In this document: in pieces, positions 1 to 8,282 of the stretch | Layout: each line of letters opens with the position of its first letter | Position numbering within the stretch: position 1 is the first letter of the stretch | NCBI GenBank assembly: GCA_964444225.1 | Contig: CAYUFM010000010.1 | Location: 1 to 44,371, forward strand | DNA: 44,371 nucleotides | Origin: JALHOM01 sp964444225 | GTDB taxonomy: Bacteria; Patescibacteriota; Saccharimonadia; Saccharimonadales; 2-12-FULL-41-12 | Direction of reading: 5' to 3' | Program-made: the position numbers and the translations under genes | The notes under the pieces: generated by a model | What the model saw: the letters and a program-made list of their open reading frames with translations, nothing else | Databases searched by the model: none | Told to the model about the DNA's origin: nothing

Positions 1-4
1 AGCG

Positions 5-81
5 CGGCCCCGAAAGTTCACGACTGGCAAACCAGTTGCCATCGGAACGTTTCCTTGCGAAATGCCACTGGCATTTCTCAC
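5..81 (+). ncRNA. Three-hairpin structured element, copy 1
   Basis: This GC-rich non-coding stretch has a conserved CGGCCCCG box at 5-12, then hairpin 1 (ACTGG 23-27 with CCAGT 32-36), hairpin 2 (GGAA 44-47 with TTCC 51-54), a TTGC linker and hairpin 3 (GAAATGCC 59-66 with GGCATTTC 70-77), then TCAC. The same order of boxes and hairpins occurs on the minus strand at 14112-14182, with hairpins 1 and 2 different in sequence but still paired. The G-T pair flanking hairpin 1 favours transcription in the plus direction, towards the histidine kinase gene. The element may continue left of the window. I cannot match it to a known RNA class. It could instead be a DNA repeat. Confidence 0.5.
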
Positions 82-134
82 GTTAGACGATGAGACCATG
101 TGTTTGGCAAATTATAGCATTTACTCCTACCGTT

Positions 135-143
135 TGCTATACT
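135..143 (+). promoter_or_regulatory. Extended -10 promoter of the histidine kinase gene
   Basis: TGC at 135-137 directly precedes TATACT at 138-143, an extended -10 element. No good -35 was seen. Transcription would start near 150 and leave a leader of about 90 nt with an AGAGGA ribosome site at 224-229. The same TGCTATACTGA core precedes the degenerate kinase gene that starts at 41196. Confidence 0.5.
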
Positions 144-237
144 GACTAACAGATATGCATAAGCAAAATGTGGGAATATTGAAATTGGCAATTTGTAATA
201 TGCAATTTATTTTACCTGTCAACAGAGGAACCAAATA

Positions 238-1494
238 GTGGGACTCTTTGGCAAAAAAGCTGGGGCTAATGAAAATACCCAAGTTGCCCAGCTTAGCGGG
301 GCGCTAAAAAGCAAAGAAGCTTTGAGTGAAATCCTGATTCAGAGTATCGGTGATGGAATCATCGCTACCGATACCTTGGGTCGTGTGATTCTTATTAACA
401 CGGCAGCCGGTAGCTTAACTGAATGGTCTGTTGAAGAAGCACTAAATATTGATTCCAGGCTGGTAATCAAAATCATTAGTGATGAAAAATCTGGTGCATT
501 AATCCAAGATATAGACCACCCATTTTCCACCGTATTAAAGTCACGTACACCTTTTAGCCAAACCGTGCTTTTAAACAGTCGAAATAATAAAAGAACTTAT
601 GTTTCATTGGCTATTTCGCCAGTAATTATCAAAGAAACCGAGCTGGTAGGCACCGTAGCTGTGTTACGTGACGTAAATGCTGAGAAATCTCAGGAACAAC
701 GTAGCGCAGACTTCATCAGCACGGCTAGTCACGAGATGCGCACACCAGTGGCCGCCATTGAAGGTTACCTCGCACTTGCGCTAAACGACAAAGTTAGCAG
801 TATTGACCCGAGGGCTCGTGAGTATTTAGAAAAAGCTCATTCTAGCACCCAGCATTTGGGTCAACTTTTCCAGGACCTACTTACTAGCGCTAAAGCAGAA
901 GATGGCCGACTAACTAGCCACCCAGTCGTAACAGAGATGAATGCATTCCTCGAGCAACTTACAGAAGATCTTCGCTTCACAGCCGAGAAGAAAGGCCTGG
1001 GGGTAGAGTTTGTCCACGGTACTTCAAACGAAGGCACAGTAGCCAAGGCTGTCGAAAACGAAGCTAATGTTGGCAGAACGATTGCGCCACTTTACTACGC
1101 CCACGCCGATCCAGACCGTATGCGCGAAGTCATGACCAACCTTTTTGACAACGCTGTTAAGTATACTGAGACAGGCAAAATTCGTGTAGGCATAACTGGT
1201 GATGCCAACACCATTCAAATGCATATTGCAGACACTGGTCCTGGCATACCAAAAGACGACATCCCACATCTTTTCCAGAAATTTTACCGAGTAGACAATT
1301 CAGCAACCCGGTCCATTGGCGGTACAGGTCTTGGTCTCTACATCTGCGGCGCTATCGTCAAGCTATACAACGGTACAATATGGGCAGAAAGTAAGCTAGG
1401 CGAAGGTAGCACCTTCTATGTAAACCTCCCACGACTTTCATCTCAACAAGCCGCCCATTTACAATCACAAGAAAAGGTAAAACCAATTATTTAA
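238..1494 (+). CDS. PAS-domain sensor histidine kinase (soluble)
   Basis: Sensor kinase of a two-component system that autophosphorylates a histidine and passes the phosphate to a receiver protein, probably the next gene. Residues about 30-150 form a PAS sensor domain. The HisKA phosphoacceptor is H165 in SHEMRTP. The ATPase domain has an N box at N301-N305, DTGPGIP at 332-338 and GGTGLGL at 361-367, so all catalytic boxes look intact. There is no transmembrane segment, so it should sense a cytoplasmic signal. The start is GTG, chosen for the AGAGGA ribosome site 8 nt upstream. The receiver gene starts 82 nt downstream with its own extended -10 box, so the pair is co-oriented but may be separately transcribed. 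The ligand is unknown. Confidence 0.95.
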   Translation: MGLFGKKAGANENTQVAQLSGALKSKEALSEILIQSIGDGIIATDTLGRVILINTAAGSLTEWSVEEALNIDSRLVIKIISDEKSGALIQDIDHPFSTVLKSRTPFSQTVLLNSRNNKRTYVSLAISPVIIKETELVGTVAVLRDVNAEKSQEQRSADFISTASHEMRTPVAAIEGYLALALNDKVSSIDPRAREYLEKAHSSTQHLGQLFQDLLTSAKAEDGRLTSHPVVTEMNAFLEQLTEDLRFTAEKKGLGVEFVHGTSNEGTVAKAVENEANVGRTIAPLYYAHADPDRMREVMTNLFDNAVKYTETGKIRVGITGDANTIQMHIADTGPGIPKDDIPHLFQKFYRVDNSATRSIGGTGLGLYICGAIVKLYNGTIWAESKLGEGSTFYVNLPRLSSQQAAHLQSQEKVKPII

Positions 1495-1522
1495 ATGGTT
1501 GTACCATAACCAAAAGCATAAT

Positions 1523-1530
1523 GATATACT
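1523..1530 (+). promoter_or_regulatory. Extended -10 promoter of the receiver gene
   Basis: TGA followed by TATACT (1525-1530) lies between the kinase and receiver genes. An AAAGGGA ribosome site follows at about 1559-1565, ahead of the ATG at 1577. The -35 is weak. Confidence 0.4.
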
Positions 1531-1576
1531 GTACGCATAAGATAAGCATAACCAAAATTAAAGGGACAATACTACT

Positions 1577-2854
1577 ATGGCAAAAATAATGCTGGTCGAA
1601 GATGATAACAACCTTCGTGAAATTTATGGCGCGAGGCTACTTGCCGAAGGCCACGAGATCGTAACAGCAAAAGATGGCGAAGAAGCCCTAGCCGTAGCCG
1701 TAAAAGAAAAGCCCGAACTTATTATTTCTGACGTTATGATGCCCAAAATCAGCGGTTTCGACATGTTAGACATTCTGCGAAATGCTCCTGAAACTAAATT
1801 TACTAAAGTTATTATGATGACAGCCCTGTCACAAACAGAAGACAAAGCCCGCGCCGACAGCCTTGGCGCTGACCGCTACTTAGTAAAATCACAAGTTACG
1901 CTGGAAGACGTTGCTAGAGTTGTAAAAGATGTACTAGAGGGCAAAACAGAGGAGGAATCAGCACCAGCAGTTGCGGCAACCACAGTAGAAGCTACCTCAG
2001 ATGCTCCAGCCGAAGCGCCCGCGCCCGAAACACAAGCTCCAGCCGTTGATAACGTACCAGCACCAGAAGCTACGCCACCAGTTGTTGAAGCTCCTGCTCC
2101 AGAACCAGTACCAGCACCAACAGCAGATACAGCACCAGAAGTTGTGGCCGTAACTGAGCCAACAGCCATTCCAAATCCTGCAAGTCCACCAGCAGACCCT
2201 ACGCCAGTCATGGACACAACTTCACCGGCTACCCAGATTAATGTTTCTACTCCTGATTCAACACCTGCAAGCGATCCAGCAACTTCCACTCCGACAGACA
2301 ACGCAACAGCCCTACCAGCAGAACCGACAACACCACAGATTAATGTACAATTGCCTCAAATGCCAGCCGTGCAGCCGGCAACTGAGCCAGAGAAAGTCGC
2401 AGAAACTCCAGTAACAACCCCAGAAGAACCCGCCCCTACTATTGGCCCCAATTTAATGGAAGCCTTGCAACAAGAATCTGATAAACAACCGATACCATTT
2501 ACCAGTACAACAGAACCAGCTAGCGTAGAACCAACCGTAGTTAATGGGGTAGAAAATACAGTGCTAGAGCCTGTCTCTGCTCCAGTAAGTCAAGAACCAG
2601 ACGCTCTCAGCGTAACCCCTCAATCCGATCAACCAGCCGAGCCATTAGTTAAAAAGGGCGTTATTCAACCACTAAATGACCTGAACACCGGCCCAGACCT
2701 AAATGCGCTACTTGATGCCGAAGAAAAGAAAGCACCAGTCACAAATCCACCCGCCAATACCGTTATAACTCCAGCCGGAACAGCCCCAGAAGTCCCCCCA
2801 GCCACCAATAGCACACCAGCCTCCACCAACCAACACGACATAATCTCACTCTAA
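1577..2854 (+). CDS. Response regulator receiver with long Pro/Ala-rich tail
   Basis: Residues 1-125 are a canonical CheY-type receiver: acidic pocket E8/D9/D10, phosphoacceptor D52, T82 and K104. From about residue 130 to 425 the protein is low-complexity, rich in Pro, Ala, Thr, Glu and Val, with repeated A-P-E type units and a short motif (QINV) appearing more than once. No DNA-binding or enzymatic output domain is visible. The tail may be a flexible linker or interaction segment. It follows a complete histidine kinase, its likely phosphodonor. The codon pattern in the tail looks like the host's, so it does not look like a frameshift product. The output mechanism is unknown. Confidence 0.9.
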   Translation: MAKIMLVEDDNNLREIYGARLLAEGHEIVTAKDGEEALAVAVKEKPELIISDVMMPKISGFDMLDILRNAPETKFTKVIMMTALSQTEDKARADSLGADRYLVKSQVTLEDVARVVKDVLEGKTEEESAPAVAATTVEATSDAPAEAPAPETQAPAVDNVPAPEATPPVVEAPAPEPVPAPTADTAPEVVAVTEPTAIPNPASPPADPTPVMDTTSPATQINVSTPDSTPASDPATSTPTDNATALPAEPTTPQINVQLPQMPAVQPATEPEKVAETPVTTPEEPAPTIGPNLMEALQQESDKQPIPFTSTTEPASVEPTVVNGVENTVLEPVSAPVSQEPDALSVTPQSDQPAEPLVKKGVIQPLNDLNTGPDLNALLDAEEKKAPVTNPPANTVITPAGTAPEVPPATNSTPASTNQHDIISL

Positions 2855-2872
2855 TACTTTATAATCAGTTAT

Positions 2873-3532
2873 ATGAGGTTAAACAAATTTTTAAGTTTGC
2901 ATTCCGACTTAAGTCGAAGGGGTGCTGATCAGGCTATTGCCGATGGCCGAGTAATTGTTAATCAAAAGATCGCCAACCTTGGTACCCAAATTGTAGAAGG
3001 TGATGTCGTTTTTTTGGACACCCATAAGATAGAAGCGTCGAAGACGCAGATAAAGACTGTTATTCTGAATAAACCTGTTGGTTATGTTTGTAGCCGAAAC
3101 GGGCAGGGAAGCCAAACAATTTATGACCTTATACCCACCGAATACTCCAACCTAAATCCCGTTGGCAGGCTAGATAAAGATAGCTCGGGTTTATTGCTTC
3201 TTACAAATGATGGCGAACTAGCAAATCAGCTAACTCACCCCAGTTACGGTAAGGTAAAAATTTATGAGATTGAGCTAGAAAAATCATTGGCGCCACTTCA
3301 CCAGCAGATGATTAACGATCACGGTATCATGCTAGAAGATGGCAACAGCAAGCTATCCTTAGAGAAGCTAGCCGACAACAAAACCTTTAGAGTAACCATG
3401 CGTGAGGGGCGCAACCGCCAAATCCGCCGAACCTTCGCATCGCTTGGCTATAGAGTAACAAAACTCCACCGCACAGCTTTTGGTGATTATATTTTAGGTA
3501 AAATTGAGCCTGGCAAAGTTCAAAAAATTTAA
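2873..3532 (+). CDS. RsuA/RluB-type pseudouridine synthase
   Basis: Converts a uridine in rRNA to pseudouridine. Residues 1-60 form an S4 RNA-binding domain (MRLNKFLSLH start). The catalytic motif GRLDKDSSGLLLLTNDG holds the active-site Asp at 101, and RNRQIRRTF near the C-terminus is the family's second signature. The length of 219 aa is normal for small-subunit RsuA or large-subunit RluB/E enzymes, and the sequence alone does not decide which rRNA is modified. TATAAT at 2860-2865 ends 7 nt before the ATG, with no ribosome site between, so the message may be leaderless. It converges with the next gene and overlaps it by 4 nt. Confidence 0.93.
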   Translation: MRLNKFLSLHSDLSRRGADQAIADGRVIVNQKIANLGTQIVEGDVVFLDTHKIEASKTQIKTVILNKPVGYVCSRNGQGSQTIYDLIPTEYSNLNPVGRLDKDSSGLLLLTNDGELANQLTHPSYGKVKIYEIELEKSLAPLHQQMINDHGIMLEDGNSKLSLEKLADNKTFRVTMREGRNRQIRRTFASLGYRVTKLHRTAFGDYILGKIEPGKVQKI

Positions 3533-4182
3533 ACAACACACCAACTAATATCAAAGGGTGCAGGCTGTGCACGCTCTAGAACCTGAAGCCGACCTACATG
3601 TTCAGTGCCTGGACTAGCATGGTAAAGTAACGCGTCCTCCGCAGGGATGACAAAGATGTGGGCCAAAGGCGCAGTTATACAAGCTTTTTCTTGTTTTTTT
3701 ATGACATTAGATAGATCCACAAGATTTCGTTTACGAAAAGTCGATGATTCACTGCACCTGTATGCCCCAGATTCGTTTTCTGCCGTTCGTAGGCCACCCA
3801 GAACATGAACTAAACCTTTGGCAACAGTATTAACTATGAATCTCTCGTGGATTGACTGGTTTTCACTAGGTATGTTTCCGATGACAATTCCAGTGTTTTC
3901 GCCTACCTCCATCCCTGTGAAGATGGCCTCTTTAACCTTGCTCAATTCATCTTTTGAAAGGTTTTGCGTGACAGGCAAGAGGGCAACGTAGCCAAGATTA
4001 GCCCGCAGATTAGGTTGTGCTTTTTCCCAAACTTCTACTTTTTGAGGAGGGGCTAGGCCGTTTTTTCTCATGTGACGCGCTTCGCCGATCCTTTTAGCTA
4101 CCCGCACTCCAGGCGCATCGGGACCATCACACCACTCCAAGAATCTGACGAGTCGCCCTGGACGATATTCAAAATCTGACAT
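3529..4182 (-). CDS. Hypothetical protein, 217 aa
   Basis: I do not recognise a family. The protein is soluble, with no signal peptide or membrane segment. It starts MSDFEYRPGRLVRFLEW and carries several Cys and His residues, and its central part (GIVIGNIPSENQSIHERF) looks like a folded globular domain. It is a monocistronic gene, convergent with the pseudouridine synthase and divergent from der. Its promoter is unusually clear: TTGAAT at 4221-4216, a 17-nt spacer, TATAAT at 4198-4193, and the ATG only 10 nt further on, which implies a leaderless or near-leaderless message. Confidence 0.75.
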   Translation of the reverse strand: MSDFEYRPGRLVRFLEWCDGPDAPGVRVAKRIGEARHMRKNGLAPPQKVEVWEKAQPNLRANLGYVALLPVTQNLSKDELSKVKEAIFTGMEVGENTGIVIGNIPSENQSIHERFIVNTVAKGLVHVLGGLRTAENESGAYRCSESSTFRKRNLVDLSNVIKKQEKACITAPLAHIFVIPAEDALLYHASPGTEHVGRLQVLERAQPAPFDISWCVV

Positions 4183-4192
4183 AATTTATAAT

Positions 4193-4221
4193 ATTATATA
4201 ACTTTTATAGGTGTAATTCAA
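4193..4221 (-). promoter_or_regulatory. Leaderless-type promoter of the 217-aa gene
   Basis: -35 TTGAAT (4221-4216), 17-nt spacer, -10 TATAAT (4198-4193). The start codon at 4182 is 10 nt after the -10 box and no ribosome site intervenes. Confidence 0.65.
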
Positions 4222-4230
4222 TACTTTCTA

Positions 4231-4421
4231 TGTTATAATGAGAGGAATGATTCTGAACAAAATTCGGTTAACCCACTTGGATGCTGGTTTGTATTTCTTT
4301 GATACAAATCAGACAGAGACGTACAAAAGGTACGTCGACCGATGTTTTGTGGCAAAAAATTCAAATCCAGCACCAAGATTAATGGCAGGTTTTTGGCTCC
4401 GCCAGAAAGCAGGACATTACG
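4231..4421 (+). promoter_or_regulatory. der promoter and hairpin-rich 5' leader
   Basis: An extended -10 box (TGT-TATAAT, TATAAT at 4234-4239) predicts transcription from about 4246. The next 175 nt before der contain two strong hairpins close together: GGTTTGTAT/ATACAAATC at 4286-4310 (9 bp, 7-nt loop) and GACGTAC/GTACGTC at 4318-4336 (7 bp, loop AAAAG). A reading frame from ATG 4247 to 4429 overlaps the der start by 8 nt and could be a leaderless upstream ORF, but its peptide looks like nothing known. A cis-acting leader is the simpler reading. Confidence 0.45.
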
Positions 4422-5786
4422 GTGGGTAAGCGAAGCGTTCCGATTGTGGCTATTGTTGGTAGAGCCAACGTTGGAAAATCTAGCCTTTTCAACGCTGTTC
4501 TGGCGCGCCGTGAAGCAATAGTAGCCGACGAGCCAGGCACAACTCGAGACAGCATCATGGCTAAAGCCTCCGTCTATGACCAGGACTTCTGGATCGTTGA
4601 CACAGCTGGGTTAAAGGACGCAAAAGATGAGTTTGAATTCACCATCCAAGAACAAATCATCCAGGCAGCTGATAGTGCTGATTTTATAGCAGTAATGGTA
4701 GAGGCCAACACAGTTATTACAGAAGATGACCGTAAAGTCGCCAAAATGGCTCTAAAGTCCAAAAAACCAGTAATTTTGATAGTTAACAAAGCCGATAAGG
4801 CACACGGTAAAAACCTAGACCACTTCCAGCGACTCGGTATCAAACCTATCTTTATCACCAGTGTTACGCAGTCTAACGGTATCGATGATTTCTTGGAATA
4901 TCTTGCAACCGTCCTACCAAAAGCCAGCATCAAAGAAGATGATGACCGGATTCGGATTGCTCTTTTGGGTCGTCCTAATGTTGGTAAGTCGGCGCTTTTT
5001 AATTCACTAGCAAAAAAACAACAAGCCATAGTTGCCGACAGAGCAGGCACAACTCGAGATATTAACCGCACCATCATAAAATACTCCGGGCGCGAACTTG
5101 AGTTACTCGACACAGCTGGTATTCGTCGCAACGGTAAAATTGAGCCAGGAATAGAGAAGTTTAGTGTTATTCGTAGCCTTTCTGCAATAGAACAAGCCGA
5201 TGTTTGCTTACTCCTAATCGACGTAAATGACTTAAGTGTACAGCTAGACCAAAAAATTGCAGGCATGATAAAAGAGGCAGGGAAGGGACTAGTCCTAGTC
5301 GTAAGCAAATGGGATAGTCTAGAAGAAAAAGACGCCTACACCCGCGACGCTCTAGCGCCACGAATTGCACGCGAGTTTGATTTTGTACCGTGGGCGCCAC
5401 TTATCCTAACCAGTAGTGTAACTGGGCAGAATGTAACGAAAATCTTTGACTTAGTGCTGGATATTATGGCCCAACGCGAAAAGCGAATTAAGACCACCGA
5501 TTTAAACCGATGGCTACGTAAAGTCACCGACCGTCATCCACCAGCCGGGCTAAAAAACCGCTCACCAAAACTAAACTACATCACCCAAGAAACCGACAAC
5601 CCAATCCCGGCATTTAAGGTATTTGGTAGCCACACAAAATTCCTCCACTGGAGTTACAAAAGACACATGGACCGCAAAATCCGCGAAGAATTCGGCTACC
5701 AAGGTACTCCCGTCCAATTCTGGTTCATCGAAAAACACGTCACCCACAAACACGGCGTTAGTCCTACAAAAGAACAAAAAGACTAA
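4422..5786 (+). CDS. der: Ribosome biogenesis GTPase Der (EngA)
   Basis: Double-GTPase that assists assembly of the large ribosomal subunit. The first G domain begins GRANVGKS (13-20) with DTAG and NKAD motifs. The second has GRPNVGKS near residue 184, DTAG and SKWD. A C-terminal KH-like domain ends the 454-aa protein, the usual length for the family. The start is GTG. An in-frame TAA shortly upstream limits alternatives, and a weak GCAGGA ribosome site lies about 9 nt before it. It is convergent with the ornithine decarboxylase gene, only 4 nt apart. Confidence 0.97.
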   Translation: MGKRSVPIVAIVGRANVGKSSLFNAVLARREAIVADEPGTTRDSIMAKASVYDQDFWIVDTAGLKDAKDEFEFTIQEQIIQAADSADFIAVMVEANTVITEDDRKVAKMALKSKKPVILIVNKADKAHGKNLDHFQRLGIKPIFITSVTQSNGIDDFLEYLATVLPKASIKEDDDRIRIALLGRPNVGKSALFNSLAKKQQAIVADRAGTTRDINRTIIKYSGRELELLDTAGIRRNGKIEPGIEKFSVIRSLSAIEQADVCLLLIDVNDLSVQLDQKIAGMIKEAGKGLVLVVSKWDSLEEKDAYTRDALAPRIAREFDFVPWAPLILTSSVTGQNVTKIFDLVLDIMAQREKRIKTTDLNRWLRKVTDRHPPAGLKNRSPKLNYITQETDNPIPAFKVFGSHTKFLHWSYKRHMDRKIREEFGYQGTPVQFWFIEKHVTHKHGVSPTKEQKD

Positions 5787-5790
5787 ATAA

Positions 5791-6948
5791 TCAATCCTGG
5801 TAGACTATTTTTGGAACTGGCATTCCGTTGAATTTAGTACTGTAGGAAACAACATAAGCTCCGGCCTTGGAAAAGACCAGCTTATCTCCGACTTCTAAAT
5901 CCTGAGGTAGCTCTATATTGGTGGCGATAATATCATCTCCATCGCATGTAGGGCCTGCTAGAATAAAATTAGATCTATAAGAAGATTTATTATCGACTAA
6001 CACTTCCACGCGCTGAAGCAATCTGTTAAATTCAAAAACTTCAAAAAGACCACTAAATACACCCACATCTAGAAAAAGCCACTCTTGCTTACTCCGTTGT
6101 TCTCGTCCAATAACATTAGCGACTAAACAACCAGAATCTGCAACCAAAAATCTTCCTGGTTCTGCGATTATTTTTATATCGTCTTTGATATAAAGTGATA
6201 AAGCCCTATTTATAGTATTAGCAATATCATAGAATAAGCCGAAGTCATTGGCTGAATAATTAGAAGGGAATCCTCCACCTATATCAAGCAATGAGATATT
6301 AACCCCAGCCTGCCTGCATTGATCGATAATATCACCACACAACTTTATTGCATCGTGCCACAAATCAGGATGCTCGTTCTGGGAACCAACGTGAAAAGTA
6401 ATACCTATAGGATCTAGGTTTAATTTTTTTGCCTCTAAAAGCAGGCTAATTGAACTTTGGGGCTCCGAACCAAACTTCTTCGAGAAAATTTGACCTGTCA
6501 CATTATTAGTATCAGGAACTTTGATACGTAAAATAACTTTAGAGCCTGGTGCATACTTTGCAATCTTCTCCAATTCGCTACTCGACTGAAAAACAAATAA
6601 CTCAACCCCCGAATTATATGCGAACTCTATATGCCCAGGTATTTTGACCGGATTCGAGAAGACCATTCGTGAGCCATCTACACCAAGTTCAAGTAAGTCT
6701 TTTATTTCTTGCTCACTAGCAACGTCATAGCCTTCAACAACAGAATCTATTTGCCGTATAATCTTTGGATCGGGAAAACACTTATAGGCATAAAAGATCC
6801 CTACGCTAGGCAAAGAATCTTTGAAGATTTTTATGTTTTCAGCGACAATCCCTGGCGAAACAATAATACATGATTCTTCGACACTAAAATCACTGGCTAA
6901 ATGTTTAGCTATTCTTGGATTTAGAAAGTCATTTAATTTTGGGTTCAT
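5791..6948 (-). CDS. Ornithine decarboxylase, alanine-racemase-fold (eukaryote-type)
   Basis: PLP enzyme that decarboxylates ornithine to putrescine, the first step of spermidine synthesis. Fold-type III motifs are in place: PLP lysine K56 in YAYKCFPD, HVGS at 186-189, GGGF at 224-227, EPGR at 263-266. C-terminal GPTCDGDD supplies the substrate-loop Cys (C335) and Asp typical of ornithine rather than diaminopimelate decarboxylases, and SKAGAYVVSYSTKFNG is the ODC C-terminal signature. The 385-aa length is typical of bacterial members. It is the third gene of the operon, 11 nt after speE, without a clear ribosome site. Activity on lysine or arginine cannot be excluded, but the speE/speD context favours ornithine. 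Confidence 0.92.
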   Translation of the reverse strand: MNPKLNDFLNPRIAKHLASDFSVEESCIIVSPGIVAENIKIFKDSLPSVGIFYAYKCFPDPKIIRQIDSVVEGYDVASEQEIKDLLELGVDGSRMVFSNPVKIPGHIEFAYNSGVELFVFQSSSELEKIAKYAPGSKVILRIKVPDTNNVTGQIFSKKFGSEPQSSISLLLEAKKLNLDPIGITFHVGSQNEHPDLWHDAIKLCGDIIDQCRQAGVNISLLDIGGGFPSNYSANDFGLFYDIANTINRALSLYIKDDIKIIAEPGRFLVADSGCLVANVIGREQRSKQEWLFLDVGVFSGLFEVFEFNRLLQRVEVLVDNKSSYRSNFILAGPTCDGDDIIATNIELPQDLEVGDKLVFSKAGAYVVSYSTKFNGMPVPKIVYQD

Positions 6949-6959
6949 TATTAAAAAGA

Positions 6960-7844
6960 TTAGTTTATAATTGCGTTTTTTAGATATATAGGCAACGCCG
7001 ATGACGCAAGGTAAGTTTCATAGTTAAGAAACTGGTTTTTACCTAGCACATTATCTATCCTAGAGTAAAATTCAGCTTCAGATAAAACTGGTAATTCATA
7101 ATTCGACGCAACAATAAATCCAAAAGTAGTAAATTGATAGGATGGTACAACTGCATTATGAAGAAGAACATTCTTAAAAATCTTCTTTGCTTTCTGATAT
7201 TGATTTCTTACTTCATCTGGCTGAAAAGTTAGCGACCCGCATTGCATAATAACAATACCCTTGTCCGCCAAACACTTGTTTACCAAAGAATAAAAATCTT
7301 TAGCGAATAGTCTTTCGGCAGGTCCATCGGGTACAGGGTCTGTCAAATCTAGCACGATAACATCGTATTTTTCTTTGCTGTCTTTTACAAAATCATAGGC
7401 GTCTTTGTAAACCAAGTTTGTTCTTTTGTCGGTAAACGATTTAGCGCAGATCGATGGCATAAATTTCTGAACAATGTCGGAAACTTCTTTATCTATCTCG
7501 ACTTGCGTAACAGTCTCTAAACTTTTAAGTCTTAGGGCTTGTTTTAAAACACCGCCATCACCGCCACCAATAATTAAAACTTTTTGCGGAGAACCATGCT
7601 GCAAGGATGGTAATATTGCCATCATTTCATGATAGATAAACTCATCAGATTCTGTTACCTGAACAATACCGTCTATAGCTAGGAGGCGTCCATAAAAAGG
7701 AGTATCTATAACTTGAATATGACCCCATTCAGATTTTTTGTCGTAGACAATTTGGTCTATTTCGATATCAATCTTTATGCCCGCCTTACCATAAGGCAAC
7801 TCAGCTTCCGAAAACCACTGTTTTATTTGTGGTTTTTTATTCAT
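6960..7844 (-). CDS. speE: Spermidine synthase SpeE
   Basis: Transfers aminopropyl from decarboxylated S-adenosylmethionine to putrescine, giving spermidine. It has an N-terminal beta domain, then the nucleotide-binding GGGDGG loop (95-100 counted from the GTG two codons upstream), the acidic VEID site and DLTDPVPDGPAERLF holding the catalytic Asp. The length of about 294 aa is normal. The ATG at 7844 is preferred over the GTG at 7850 because GAGG lies 5 nt before it. Its first codons overlap the end of speD by 8 nt (ATGAATAA), so translation is probably coupled. Confidence 0.95.
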   Translation of the reverse strand: MNKKPQIKQWFSEAELPYGKAGIKIDIEIDQIVYDKKSEWGHIQVIDTPFYGRLLAIDGIVQVTESDEFIYHEMMAILPSLQHGSPQKVLIIGGGDGGVLKQALRLKSLETVTQVEIDKEVSDIVQKFMPSICAKSFTDKRTNLVYKDAYDFVKDSKEKYDVIVLDLTDPVPDGPAERLFAKDFYSLVNKCLADKGIVIMQCGSLTFQPDEVRNQYQKAKKIFKNVLLHNAVVPSYQFTTFGFIVASNYELPVLSEAEFYSRIDNVLGKNQFLNYETYLASSALPIYLKNAIIN

Positions 7845-8226
7845 GTCCACCTCGCTGAAGCAACTTACTTTTTACTTTTTTTGCACTAAGTTCATTTTTT
7901 AAATAATCTACAACTTCTTCATACTTAGCGTCTTTGCTACATGAGAAAAGATCTACTGCGGCATACCGGTGTTCTGGCCACGTATGAATACTTATGTGAG
8001 ATTCTGCTAATAGTAAAAGTACCGTGACTCCCTGAGGTTCAAATTTATGAGAGACCTCACCCAATATCGTTGCCTTGGCCTTTACTGCCGACTCTTCTAA
8101 AACAGACTTTAGGTAGTCTCTATCATCTAATTTATTAGAATCACAGCCATACAGTTCAAGCAACAGGTGTTTGCCTCGAATATTGGTTTTTCGACTTCTT
8201 GGTATTTTTAAACTAAATATACTCAT
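7837..8226 (-). CDS. speD: S-adenosylmethionine decarboxylase proenzyme SpeD
   Basis: Makes decarboxylated S-adenosylmethionine, the aminopropyl donor for SpeE. This is the short bacterial/archaeal form (129 aa) that self-cleaves to create a pyruvoyl group. The cleavage site is E75-S76 in LAESHISIHTWPEHRYAAVD, followed by catalytic H81 and C96. It is the first gene of the spe operon, driven by a consensus promoter with the start codon 11 nt after the -10 box. It lies divergent from the amidoligase operon with 253 nt between the start codons. Confidence 0.95.
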   Translation of the reverse strand: MSIFSLKIPRSRKTNIRGKHLLLELYGCDSNKLDDRDYLKSVLEESAVKAKATILGEVSHKFEPQGVTVLLLLAESHISIHTWPEHRYAAVDLFSCSKDAKYEEVVDYLKNELSAKKVKSKLLQRGGHE

Positions 8227-8237
8227 ATTGTTTATTT

Positions 8238-8266
8238 ATTATACACTATTTTTACTAATTAAACAA
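8238..8266 (-). promoter_or_regulatory. spe operon promoter
   Basis: -35 TTGTTT (8266-8261), 17-nt spacer, -10 TATAAT (8243-8238). The speD ATG at 8226 follows after 11 nt, with no Shine-Dalgarno sequence. Confidence 0.7.
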
Positions 8267-8282
8267 TAGTATTTTAAAGAAG

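Noticed and set aside
1..99. Open frame on the minus strand from ATG 99 to the window edge (33 codons)
   Set aside because: It coincides with the three-hairpin element. The second copy of that element breaks the same frame with a stop, and compensatory changes favour structure over coding. A partial gene entering from the left is not fully excluded.
1876..2301. 141-codon antisense ORF in the receiver gene tail
   Set aside because: It is a Ser/Ala/Gly/Val-rich mirror of the low-complexity Pro/Ala tail, with no ribosome site.
4238..4429. 63-codon ORF starting at ATG 4238
   Set aside because: Its start codon lies inside the -10 box of the der promoter. Only the ATG at 4247 could be used, and the peptide shows no recognisable features.
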